A stretch of 64,000 nt of DNA from Chondrus crispus (Eukaryota > Rhodophyta > Florideophyceae > Gigartinales > Gigartinaceae), in assembly GCF_000350225.1 (NCBI RefSeq), contig NW_005178916.1, positions 124,001 to 188,000 on the forward strand, read 5' to 3'. The position numbers and the translations under genes are program-made. Below, one piece after another: positions 52,708-62,652 of this stretch (its first letter is position 1; each line of letters begins with the position of its first letter). The notes beneath the pieces are model-generated. The model made no database searches, was not told where the DNA came from, and saw nothing but the letters and a program-made list of their open reading frames with translations.

Positions 52708-53532
52708 CCGATTTCCTTGAGACAGATGCCGAAGAGAGTGGCTTCTACCTAAAGGGAAAGGTGCAACTCATCTTGAAAGACCCTCCCTATAAAACGCGCA
52801 GGGAGGTGGAATCTCCCAACTCCAGCCATGACAAGCTTTCCGGATCTGACATGTCGGAGTGTGTCGCTATCTTCGACCGTGTTCTCAAACCAGGTGGACA
52901 CGGGATTTTCTTTTGCTCAGCCCTCCAGTTCGCAGAGTGGTATTTCATGCTTAAGAATCATAAGCGCCTCAAGAACGGTATTGATGAAGATGATGCCTCA
53001 CAGCCTTTGAGACAAGTCTACGAGAAGGTATTCAACGTTGAAAGGATCCCCCTCAACTTCGTACGGGCACCGGGTCACTACTTCCAGAAACGCCATCGGA
53101 AGGGATGCAGCCACATGTCAATTGTGCAGACGGCGATTCATTTCTGGAAACGAGGCTTGGAGTTGAAGGATGAATTCGAGCAAATCAATTACATACCTCA
53201 TGGGTATGTTCCATCTCGACACGCGGCATGGACAAATTGCGTTGACGGGATACCTCGCATTGAGGGTGATGAGCGTGTAATGTTCCCAGAAGCTGAGAAT
53301 AGCTCTATGTCAAAGGGAGGTAGTGATCACATTTCAGTGGATGAGAATGTCCGAATGTTCCTTCGACCCGAGCAGAAGAGCATCAGACCTGATGATGGAG
53401 ATGGTTTCAAGGTTCTCCCAGCCTAGTGATATTGTGTTCGACCCATACGGAGGGACTTTCGCAACAGCGAAGGCGTGCCTCACTCTACCGATGCATCGAA
53501 AGTTTGTTGGTTGCGATTTCGATGAGAGATGA
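52650..53532 (+). pseudogene. Amino-methyltransferase domain (DPPY, beta-class order)
   Basis: Motif IV, LILKDPPY, is encoded at 52,770-52,790. KPGGHGIFFCSALQF (motif V/VI region) follows. After a frame change at about 53,375-53,395 comes DLMMEMVSRFSQPSDIVFDP with YGGTFATAKACL (motif I, SAM binding) and FVGCDFDE (motif II). The order IV then I defines the beta class of N6-adenine/N4-cytosine DNA methyltransferases. DPPY points to adenine-N6 more than cytosine-N4 (usually SPPY), although an RNA or protein substrate cannot be excluded. Motif I has G-G-T in place of G-x-G. The stop TGA at 53,530 is followed in the same frame by VEIAVVRVLQTF, the expected continuation, so the stop is a lesion. 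Confidence 0.75.
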
Positions 53533-54411
53533 GTCGAGATCGCGGTTGTCAGAGTCCTTCAAACCTTTGCGAAACAACTCACCTCGCCAGTATCGGATAT
53601 CACCGCTTCTGTCGAGGAGATTGACTTTGCTATTGAATTCTTGGCTCACTCCAACTTGGAAGCTAGGGAAGCCGCACAGCATGCATCATTTTGGGACACA
53701 CCTCCCGGCCTACTGATTTATCAGAGGCTCCCTATACATGTTCACCGTTGTCTATCGTGTATGAATGGTAATGTGGACCTGGCACTCAAGTACAAGAATA
53801 CTCCTCCGGACTTATGGCCGAGCAATTACAGAGCATTCCTAGATACAGTGGAAGCAGAGGCTCTCATGAGCCTGGAGGCTGCTGCGAAAGGTTTCGTTGT
53901 TTGCGAGTCCACGATAAGGCATACTTCTGCTGGGAGGGGCGTTTTTGCTATGCGTTCTTTCAAAAAGGGAGAAGATATTCTCACCTACTACGGGACACTG
54001 GTATACAAGAACTTGAGTGGTCAAAATGCAACCACCAAGGTTTACGAGAGTGGTATTCTAGTGGTTCGAAAAAAGCGATTCGCTGAAAAGGCCGTCCAAC
54101 TGCGCAGTAATGCAGCTGACGCCGAAGATAAGGAGCATCTCATATTCATCGTTCCGGCACCGTTTTGCGTCGCAGGCTACATCAATGATCCGCGGTATCT
54201 TCCGGATGACAGGGATGTAGAAGAGCGTCATGCCAAGCACTCCCGTACAGCAAATGTTCGATTTGTGGAATCGGTGGCTTCTCCAGGCAAACATAAGCTT
54301 CGCTCGAACAGGCTTGTCATCATTGAGACCATGCAGGAAATCAGCACTGGCGAGGAGTTGTTCCTAGACTACGGGAAGTCTTTTGCCCATTGGGGCTCCG
54401 CTCCACCCTAA
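53533..54411 (+). pseudogene. SET domain at the C-terminus of the same protein
   Basis: The frame is open directly after the TGA and has no ATG until 53,761, which supports a fusion to the methyltransferase. The SET fold begins at about 53,905: SAGRGVFAMRSFKKGEDILT with YYGT, then AGYINDPRYL ... HSRTANVRFVE (counterpart of the NHxxxxN core) and EISTGEELFLDYGKSF with a terminal W. These are the SAM- and lysine-binding motifs of SET protein lysine methyltransferases. No pre-SET or post-SET Cys cluster was seen. Likely substrates are histones, by family knowledge only. The SET part itself is unbroken. Confidence 0.85.
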
Positions 54412-54604
54412 GTGCGTACGGAAAACACTAATATCTGTTACAGTATCCGAAGAGAATGATAAGACCGTGACGTTACTTGTTTGGATCTGGGTGGTGTTTC
54501 TCTGCGAGGACGGTTTCAGGGGCATGTCAAAGAATAGACAAATTTCGTCAGCGAGGCTTAATTTCTTGATTTAGAAGGGCAGGACGAACCCCAAACGGGA
54601 AGCG

Positions 54605-55394
54605 ATATTGACGCTAGCTGTAGAGACCGAACCTTCTTTCTAACTAAACACTCATCTGACATATCGAGACATATCTTGCGTTTCAAAGCAAAAGACATAG
54701 GTTCCCAACGCATAATTAGTGCACTATTCTACGGGGCCCCGCACACTCCCAAGCACACACTACGGGCATTCCCAACAAGAGACCCGCTTTTTTGAGGCTG
54801 TGAAACGCAATATAAACCTACAGCACACGTTAAAATCGCAAATATTGCTGCGCCCTTGGAGCGCCCCTGCGCATACTTCGAGACAATTCTCATTTTGAGT
54901 TTTGAGTACCTTTTTTCGGGGGTTCGAAAGTCATTTTGAGTTTCGAGTTCCTTTTTTTGCTACTCGAAACTCATTATGAGTTTCGAACCCCATTTTTTGG
55001 TACTCGAAACTCAAAATGTGTTTCGAGCCCCTTTTTTGGTACTCGAAACTCAAAATGGCGATACCGTACGTGCGCATAGTACAGTACCTGCCCCTCCCCT
55101 GAAGCGGCCGCATGCACATACTTCGAGACAATTCTCATTTTGAGTTTCGAGTCCCTTTCTTTGGTACTCGAAACTCGTCATGAGTTTCGAACCCCTTTTT
55201 TTGGTACTCGAAACTCAAAAAGGCGATACTGTGCATGTGAACTGTACAGTACCTGCCCCGCCCCTGAAGCGCCCCTGCGCATGATTCGAGGCCATTCTCA
55301 TTTTGAGTTTCGAGTCCCTTTTTTAGGGGGTTCGAAACTCATTATGAGTTTCGAACCCCTTTTTTTGGTACTCGAAACTCATGGTGAGAGTACA
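54605..55394 (-). repeat. Right terminal inverted repeat with palindromic modules
   Basis: It begins with GCTAGCTGTAGAGACCGAAC, the inverted copy of the helicase 3' end, and continues through unique sequence to the modules from about 54,885. Three modules follow, each introduced by GCGCAT(A/G)...TTCGAG and separated by GTACAGTACCTGCCCCGCCC-type linkers. Palindromes such as GAAACTCATTATGAGTTTC recur every 40-45 bp. Confidence 0.88.
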
Positions 55395-55792
55395 GTATTT
55401 ATTGCGCCCCGCTCAAGCGTTCTTGCCCGGTAAGGAAGTTTGTTATCATTATTTGTGTGCACTACCACCTTTGCGTTCTGCGCCGATGATATGTGGAGAA
55501 CCCTACATTCCTGATATTTCAGAGAAGTTCCATGTGCTTTTTCGCTTCAGCAGAAGCACACAGGAAGCGTAGAAAGATATTTGTCATTGCTTGGGGTTAT
55601 GTGTGATGGATGTAAGATGTTTGAGTCCGTGTACCGGGAAGGGCGATCACTTCCAGTGAACCTCCCGTCATAGGACTTCTACATTATCAGTGAACAAGTT
55701 GAAGAACAACCGATTTTTACTTCATTGGTCACACACTACTTTCATTAGTACCTTCAATTCATTCCATTTGCGCAGCATACTCGGTGGCAGCT
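55395..55792. other. Flank of the methyltransferase element
   Basis: No gene recognised. A short frame at 55,381-55,572 begins within the inverted repeat. Confidence 0.4.
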
Positions 55793-57158
55793 TCACGAAT
55801 GGAAGAGAATTGGTCTGTGCAGATCAAATTCATGAAAAAAAGTTGAAACAACATCTTTTTGTATGCTGTACCGAGGACTATGTCGCTTTTCCACTGCCGA
55901 ACCAGTCCAATATGTCTCATTCAGAACACCGATTGCAGTGCGTAAATCTTTTGTTCCCACGCGAAACTTTGATGAAAGGGGTTCATGGACTCGCACATTC
56001 GCACGCACCGCTGACTTCCAGACGCCATGGACCATGTTCTGTAGAGGAACATTTCGGATATTAAGTTCAGTGTCTTCTTTATCTGGCATGTAGCCATACA
56101 CACTCAATGTTTTGTGTTTCATCTTTGCGATTCTGCGCACATGTGACTAATGACGGCTAGTGCAGATAGCTCTGTCTCAGCATCTGCTTTGGCTTCTTTC
56201 ATTTTTGTCTTACTGGATTCAATACTCAGCATCATGTGACGAAAATGTCCATGGGATTTCCGTTTTCATAAAAAACAGCAGGTCCAAGGTCTTTCTTCTC
56301 TGGCTTTCTCCATTTCCAATTGGTGGAAGTACTCCCTTCTGATCTCCAAAGGGCACTAAGCGTTTCAGAAAATTGTTGATCTACAACACAAATGAGTGGC
56401 ACAACCTCATTCAGCGCGACAACAAGTCCAGCGACACGGTCTAATTCTTCGCTTATGTCATCACTATAAACATCACTATCTGCAAGCTGGCCAGCGTCAA
56501 CAGCGGCGGGATCATATAAATCGATGGAAATGTCGCCGTTATGAACGAATCTGAGACGAATAGACAGAAGTTGTGTTTGAACTCGATTCTTGGCCTTTTC
56601 AACCACAACTCGGATGTTGAACTTGTCTTCACGAAACGAATCAACCATGTCGGGAGTATTGTGAATACCAAACCCCTCATGATTGATAACATTCTGCCAA
56701 ATAACGTGGCAGTCTATCGCACAGAGACGAATGAAGAGAAAAGTAAAAGGAGACGACAAGCGCAACCACCGAGGTAGGCTCCCAGCCACTGCTTTGAACA
56801 GGGAAAGTTCGGCGACCAGGTGCTGGCATGCGTACTTAACCCCACCATCGCTGCAGTTAGAATAAGGTTCGTCACTACCCACCGATATTGACCATGCAAG
56901 GTTCACGATGCGGGCAGTAATTCTACGCTTATGTTGCGAACGTGCTGCAGGCATATAGCTTTTCTTGTACGTCTTGCTGTCCAGTGTTTTCGAAATTGTG
57001 GTGGCTACGACATCACGCAAGTAATGGATCGACCTAGAACATAGTTCTTCAAATGCGTCATTTTCCCATAAGTCTTCGGGATGACATGAAAACCAAATAC
57101 CACGAAGGAAATCATCGGTAGATTCATGAAAGAATTCATATACACGAGGCCACATCAC
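55793..57158 (-). pseudogene. Unrecognised ORFs (308 and 115 residues)
   Basis: The upper frame 56,232-57,158 (true ATG at 57,155) looks like real coding sequence: mixed composition, hydrophobic stretches (SPFTFLFIRLCAIDCHVIW) and an acidic region (DAGQLADSDVYSDDISEELD). The lower frame 55,793-56,140 is in another phase and might be its continuation. No motif was recognised. It lies between the methyltransferase element and another palindromic array, so it could belong to an outer, older element. Confidence 0.4.
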
Positions 57159-58170
57159 TCTCTCTCACAATGTTCTCCGTATCTTCAGCTGGTACGATAG
57201 ACCGCGGTCGGTTTCCGCAGGTTGGTAATGAGCTCATACTCTGAACAGCATATTCCGTCAATGAAAATGGCTCAAAAACGCCTTCGCACTCAAAGGATAT
57301 ATCGCTGTATCGGGGAACTTAGACAACAAGGTTCATAATTTTCATGTCGGGTAAGTAAAAATGTCGATATGTACGACTTGCATTCTTCTAAGGAGCCACA
57401 CAGCTGTAGACTGCAAGACAAGCAGACCTTATCCCCTGACCCCTATTCTATCTGATTTTTCTGGGGTTTTCTTGGGTCCCGATTTTTCTGCATGCCTATC
57501 AACGGCGTTCATCTCTAGACGCGTGAGACCTCCAATAAGCGAAGCGACCTTTTTGTACACCCAGAAACCTGCAGGCTTTTGATTCTCTATCCATTCAGTC
57601 AGAAATGCAAAAGAAGTTGAAGGCTGGAAGATCCAGCACGAGTAAGCGAGGTGCCGTAGGTACGTGGGTGCGTAACCGGTGTCTCATACGAAGCCCAGGG
57701 CTGCTTCTCTCGCGAAGTGCTGCATCTATGACATTTAATATCCTTGTTACGTATTTTTTATAGATACAGTACATCATGATTTTAGTCTCGTTTTAGCGGA
57801 CTCCCATTTTAGTGGGTTGCCCTTGTGGGTGGCACGGTCATTATGCTGATCACTTTGGATAGAACTCTTTTTATCGTACGCTGTACAGTCCGGGTACCCG
57901 TACATCACTGCCAGAACGATGAATCACTCTCAACGTCCATTGCATGGTTGGACGTTTGTCGAGAAATCCATCACCCGTCATTGGCAAAGAAAATTTCAAC
58001 TCTTTTTGAAAGGGCGCAAATGACTACAGCACGGCAGATAAGCTTCTCATGGGTTTGACGAAGTAGAAAGAGTTCAAAAAAACTACAAGTGAGACTAAAA
58101 TAGAAAACGGACAAAGAGATACTTGTACAGATACTCATACTGTACCAATTACTGCAGGTCTAAACCTCCA
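57159..58170. other. No gene recognised
   Basis: Only short plus-strand and minus-strand frames without motif between the ORF pair and the next palindromic array. Confidence 0.4.
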
Positions 58171-58174
58171 CTTC

Positions 58175-58565
58175 AATTTCGAATCCCTTTTTCTGCGGGT
58201 TCGAAACTCATTTTGAGTTTCGGGTCCCTTTTTTGGTACTCGAAACTCATTATGAGTTTCGAGTTCCGTTTTTTGGTACTCGAAACTCAAAATGAGTTTC
58301 GAACCCCTTCTTTGGTACTCGAAACTCAAAATGAGGATACTGTGAATCTGAACAGTACAGTATCTGCCCCGCCCCTGAAGCGCCCCTGCGCATGATTCGA
58401 GGCCATTCTCATTTTGAGTTTCGAGTCCCTTTTTTCGGGGGTTCGAAAATCATTATGAGTTTCGAGTGCCTTTTTTGGTACTCGAAACTCAAAATGAGTT
58501 TCGAGCCCCTTTTTTGGTACTGGAAACTCATAATGAGATTTGCACCCCCCTTTTCAGGTTGCCAA
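58175..58565. repeat. Palindromic module array, third location
   Basis: Two modules with the same palindromes and linkers as the right inverted repeat at 54.9-55.4 kb (CGCCCCTGAAGCGCCCCTGC, then GCATGATTCGAGGCCATTC). It is followed at 58,560-58,640 by AACGCAACGTAAACACAAGC, which resembles the unique sequence beside the array at 54,800. This is likely part of another copy of the same element family. Confidence 0.85.
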
Positions 58566-58639
58566 ACGCAACGTAAACACAAGCTACATGTGAACATTTC
58601 AGATCCTGCTGCGCCCCCGGGAAAGCCCTGCACGTGATG

Positions 58640-59870
58640 CAAGGACAGTATCAACTTGTGTGTTTGGCAGCCAATTGTTCGTGGCGCTAACCTCAATATG
58701 AGCATGCCATGCCGACATCTCGATTTGCACACGGTTTTCGCACAGCGAGCAGAACCATTTTACTACTATGCGGCATGCTAGAAATAGGATTCCGCACTCA
58801 TAATGAGCATAGGTTCGAAATCTTTCGAACTGCTTTCCCCAAACGCGTCGCAGCGCATAGTCCATACATTCAAAGTTGTAGGAAAGGGGATATATGATCT
58901 TGCATTCCACATAAACTTCAGGCTATTTTTCCTTTAAGATATCATTGCTTACTTCCACTTAATAGAAACGACAGCATGGAGGCCTTTACATGCAAGGGCG
59001 GCAGCGTTTCGTCTCACTGGGGAAGCGCAACTCGGAGAGGGCCTGTCATCTTTCGTTTGGTGCTTGACAGCGGGATAACCCCACGGCCTCGACAGACTCA
59101 TACTGCGCCCTGTAGCAACTTGCGGGCTTTAGAACTGAGACCGGACGTGTAGCGAAAAAGGGGTTATGGAAGTAGGGCCACTTTGAGTTAGCTCCGCACC
59201 TCTGAGGCTTTCTTTTTCTGCCGAGGGCTCCCTTTCTTGACGCGTATCGAAGGCCCCAGCGGGCTCACTCGCTGTGGCTATAGCCCCGCCAAGGTCAGGT
59301 ATCTCAACTCGCGATCGACCCCGTGAGGGGTCGACTCTGTCCCCTCGGCCTCGACGGACGCAGATCGCGTAATTTTTCCTGTCTGCACATGTCGGTCAGA
59401 CACAACTCGGAGGCTAAAAAATAAGTTGAAACGTCAGATCTCCGATTTGTCTGTCTAGAAAACGAAACACAGAGCGACACTTACGACACCCGTTCTTGAC
59501 AACAACAAGCGGTCAAGTGTGAAAGAAACCAAAGCGCAAGAAAACAAAAGAGTGACGATTTCGAAAAAACCAACGCGCAAGAAAACAAAAGAGTGACGTC
59601 GGTGAGAATGATGGTGGGCGCTCGATATAAAAAAACTTCGAGTCCCTTTTTATATAGAACCTAAAAATCGAACTGTTCGCAGCAATACGAGAGGATTGTT
59701 CCGGTTTCGCACGCTTTTATCCGTAACTAAACGTTAACTGTCAACCAAAGCGAGGAACAGTAAACCTACACTCGATATCATATCGTCGAATAAACAATCA
59801 CATGTCACTCAGTTTATATGACTGTATGACATGTCTCGTAAGCCATTAAAGGCCATACAGTAAAGGTTAA
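58640..59870. other. No gene recognised
   Basis: A 41-43-bp direct repeat containing GCGCAAGAAAACAAAAGAGT occurs twice at about 59,535-59,600. GATCGACCCCGTGAGGGGTCGA around 59,313 can form a short hairpin. No ORF of note. Confidence 0.4.
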
Positions 59871-59877
59871 CCTGATT

Positions 59878-60095
59878 GCGGGTAAATTTTTACCCGGGAA
59901 TGTCACCGAGTAGACATTTACTCGCAAACATCAACTCGACAACGAGTAAATGTTAATCTGCTTGCGAGTAAATGTTTACTCAGGAATTTTACCTAGTAAA
60001 CATTTACTCGCAAACATCAACTCGACACCGAGTAAATGTTAATCTGCTTGCGAGTAAATGTTTACTCAGGAATTTTACCGAGTAAACATTTACTG
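59878..60095. repeat. Array of GAGTAAATGTTTACTC motifs
   Basis: An 86-bp unit is repeated 2.5 times (CTTGCGAGTA at 59,961 and 60,047). Each unit has GAGTAAATGTTTACTC and AGTAAACATTTACTCG, which are near-palindromes. The motif is shared with 44,035-44,165. Confidence 0.85.
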
Positions 60096-60609
60096 TACGC
60101 AGCGTTGTAACTGTAATCTGTCCTTTGTTTTAATTTAACGTCTCTTTACTTACAGCATCGGTGTATGCCGTTTGTTTAACTTAATGTGTACCTTATCATA
60201 TACCTTACATCTTTATTTACAACAGAGCTAAGACCCGAGCGGGTGGCCGTCGGATAGTTTATTGCGTCGCGACTACGGTATGCTCTATTGGCTATGTCTT
60301 ATTACTGTGGTGTGCTGTACTGTTGTCTGGATGTAACCACAGAGTTGTCACAGAAGGCCTCACCAGCCGGAAATGAGATGAGGTTTTGTAACGGGAGTGA
60401 GCCATTGAGACGTTCCGTACACATGGCACACGTGTATGTATCACTTGGGAGCTTGTACACAAGCGGCTTCATGCATCTATGAAACCAGAGGACAATCGGA
60501 TTTTGCGTCACTACCGTGGATTACCGCACTGAAAAGAGAGTTCCGCAAATCGTGCCGACGTCCGGCACGAGATTTACTGTGCTGCTCAATCGGTCGACGG
60601 TGACCGTTC

Positions 60610-61280
60610 TGTAGTATAAACACCCCCAACGGAGAGGGGTGTATACTCAGTTCTTGCGGAAACCCTCGAGAGGGAAAACAGAAGGGAAGACGGACACCCG
60701 CTACGGAACCGGAGCACGGGCCCGGGTAGCGTGGTAGAGCGGGATCGGGGGAGGACGCGCGCACGCCCGAGCGGATCGACGCCTCGACGCCCCGGTGCGG
60801 TACTGGGTAACGATCCAGTACCGACGGGCGGAGGTGGATCCGGCTCGTGGGCGTGCGTCGCGCGTCCTCTAACCGCACTCGGTGTCGTCTAACGCGCGCG
60901 AAGGCGAAGGCGCGCGGTTAGAATAAGCGGGGCGTCGGCTCCCCGGCGGTCGGTCGTCCACAAGTCCGTCCTTGTCGACTTTCCCCGCCGCCGGTCCGCT
61001 CCATATTTAATGTACATAATAACATATCATAATAGTACAGTACCGATGTACTGTAGCGACGTACTGTAGCGGTCGGTCGACACTGTAATACTGTCAGCCA
61101 TCGGGGCTGACAGTACACGTGTGTGGGCGCTCTTCGGTCCTGCGCGTACACGTGTACACGTGCGCCCCCTGTACTTGGGAGTACACGTGGTGGTACTGTA
61201 GAGCATCGAGCCCTACAGTACCCGATCCGATTCGGAGTTGATCTAATCTAAAATAAAGCCCCCGGGGGGGTTATGCTACA
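60610..61280 (-). repeat. 3' LTR of element C (671 bp)
   Basis: It runs from TGTAGTATAA to TTATGCTACA on the plus strand. It is nearly the reverse complement of the solo LTR at 10,191-10,855, including CACGTGTACACGTG-rich and CTGTCAGCC(A)TCGGGGCTGACAG stem regions. The left flank is CGTTC; the partner duplication is outside the window. Confidence 0.88.
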
Positions 61281-61295
61281 CGGCCCCCCCCACAA
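61281..61295 (-). other. Candidate polypurine tract of element C
   Basis: On the minus strand GTGGGGGGGGCCG directly precedes the LTR start TGTAGCATAA, the position where plus-strand DNA synthesis is primed in LTR elements. Confidence 0.55.
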
Positions 61296-61536
61296 GTGTG
61301 AACGTCCGCGTTCACATGTGCTTGTAGGGCGGCTCGTGCTTCCCCCTTCGATCTTAGTGTCGTGGCTTCCCCTTTCCGTTCACATTCCTTCCGTTGGCCG
61401 TCTCTCCTCTCCGTCATCGCGTGTCCCCGTGTCGTTTCTTCGTGGACCGTGAGATCCTGTCTTGCCCTGCCATCGAGCGGGCTCTCGGCGTTCTCGCACA
61501 ATCTCGAGATTTGGGTCCGGCTGACACTGTCTCGGC

Positions 61537-62625
61537 ATGCCATCGCCATCGGTTCCGAAACCGCCGTCACCGCCGCCGCCGGCCGTTGCCGCGGCGGTTC
61601 GAGTCGCCACTACGGAGGCATCGTCGCTTCCGTTGTCGAACGCGCCTCCTCCTGACGCGTGCGCTGCTACGCCAGCGCCGACATCCCCCTTTCAGAGGAC
61701 CCGCTCGTCGACGGAGTCCACGCTGTCCGTGGAATTGACTGACGCCCCTACACGCGTTGTCGACGCACCGCATGGCGGCGAGTCGCAAGCCCCTCGTCCC
61801 ACCGTGGCTGAGGGGGCGGCTGACCCCATCGTTGGGGTCCCTTCTGGAGCCGTGGTTTCTCCCCTTCACGGGCCAAGCCTAAGGGTGACAGAGGGTGATG
61901 TTCCCAGCACGACGCGCTGGTTCGGCGTTCCTCTTTTGCGGTCCTCTCCGCTGCCGCTCAGTGACCTCAGGTATCCGTGGGCGCGCCACGCTCGTGTGGG
62001 CGTGACGGTGGGCGAGATCTTGGCGAGCCCATCCTTACGCCCTGACTTGTCCCGCATCCGTAACATCAGCGAGGCCGGCCTCGCTGATCAATCCGCGCTG
62101 GCCCTTAGCCGTCTCCTTGCTGAAGGGGACGGCGTGGCTTACCAAATCCCCGACGGGATACGAGGAGATCGCACGTTTGCTTTCGGTATGGAGGAGGTAA
62201 TGTACGTCGATCGTATGGCAGCTTACCTGTCCGGGTTCGACTCGGACTGTCCGCCCCGTTTTATCCTCGCAGAGATCCCGGGACTTTACGTGTATCCGCG
62301 TCCGTACGCGTACACCAAGCCCCGGGTCGCTCTTCAGAAGTCTGCTGCAACACTGATGCGGCTCCATGGCATCGCCGTGGCCCATCGAGACTGGTCCGCC
62401 TACAAGCGGTCCTCGGAGGAAGACGGTCGCGTCTTTGCGTCTGCCTCGTTCGAGCAAGGCATTTCCCCGGGGGACTTTTCCTCTCTTCCGCGCGTGGTTC
62501 GTGACACCTTTCCTTCCTTAGGGATACATCCTCTTCTTCCCTACGTGCTGAAGCACTTTGGGTACGCTGCGGTCGACCCGAGTCACCCCGCCCGCGTTCC
62601 TCTACTCGACAGCTACGAAAAATAA
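61537..62625 (+). CDS. Antisense ORF 1 in element C (unknown protein)
   Basis: This is a 362-residue frame with a true ATG (MPSPSVPKPPSPPPP). The first about 110 residues are Pro/Ser/Ala-rich and the rest looks globular (ARVGVTVGEILASPSLRPDL, then PRFILAEIPGLYVYPRPYAY). No family was recognised. It runs opposite to the LTR orientation. It ends with TAA at 62,623 and the next ORF starts 28 bp later in the same frame, so the two may be halves of one protein. In GC-rich DNA long chance frames occur, but the globular-looking middle argues for a real gene. Confidence 0.5.
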   Translation: MPSPSVPKPPSPPPPAVAAAVRVATTEASSLPLSNAPPPDACAATPAPTSPFQRTRSSTESTLSVELTDAPTRVVDAPHGGESQAPRPTVAEGAADPIVGVPSGAVVSPLHGPSLRVTEGDVPSTTRWFGVPLLRSSPLPLSDLRYPWARHARVGVTVGEILASPSLRPDLSRIRNISEAGLADQSALALSRLLAEGDGVAYQIPDGIRGDRTFAFGMEEVMYVDRMAAYLSGFDSDCPPRFILAEIPGLYVYPRPYAYTKPRVALQKSAATLMRLHGIAVAHRDWSAYKRSSEEDGRVFASASFEQGISPGDFSSLPRVVRDTFPSLGIHPLLPYVLKHFGYAAVDPSHPARVPLLDSYEK

Positions 62626-62652
62626 TGGGCTTGGTCCCTCCGGAGCGCCTTC

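Larger units (their letters stand above)
48491..55394. mobile_element. Inverted-repeat element carrying DNA methyltransferase-SET and helicase genes
   Basis: It is delimited by inverted repeats: TGTACTCTCA at 48,491 matches TGAGAGTACA at 55,385-55,394, and the inner edges fall at about 49,286 and 54,605. The repeats are 796 and 790 bp, nearly equal. Inside lie a UPF1-like helicase (minus) and a divergent gene for a predicted amino-methyltransferase with a SET domain (plus). No transposase or integrase was recognised within. No clear target duplication was found. Long structured inverted repeats are known from MULE and foldback elements, and a MULE remnant lies 0.8 kb away. Confidence 0.8.

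Noticed and set aside
52704..53426. ATGA overlap as translational coupling of two separate proteins
   Set aside because: The frame upstream of this ATG is also open and reads like the start of the methyltransferase domain, so a frameshift in one ORF is more likely.
49720..53532. In-frame TGA codons in helicase and methyltransferase as a variant code or selenocysteine
   Set aside because: The same genes have frameshifts, and other elements here have TAA lesions; intact genes end normally. Decay explains it better.
44540..58565. Regularly spaced palindromes that look CRISPR-like
   Set aside because: There are no unique spacers of constant size, the repeats vary, the DNA is eukaryotic and no cas genes are present; they are terminal-repeat modules.
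58980..59400. GC-rich, structured-looking stretch as an rRNA or tRNA gene
   Set aside because: I could not recognise any conserved rRNA block or a cloverleaf with TTCRA arm here.
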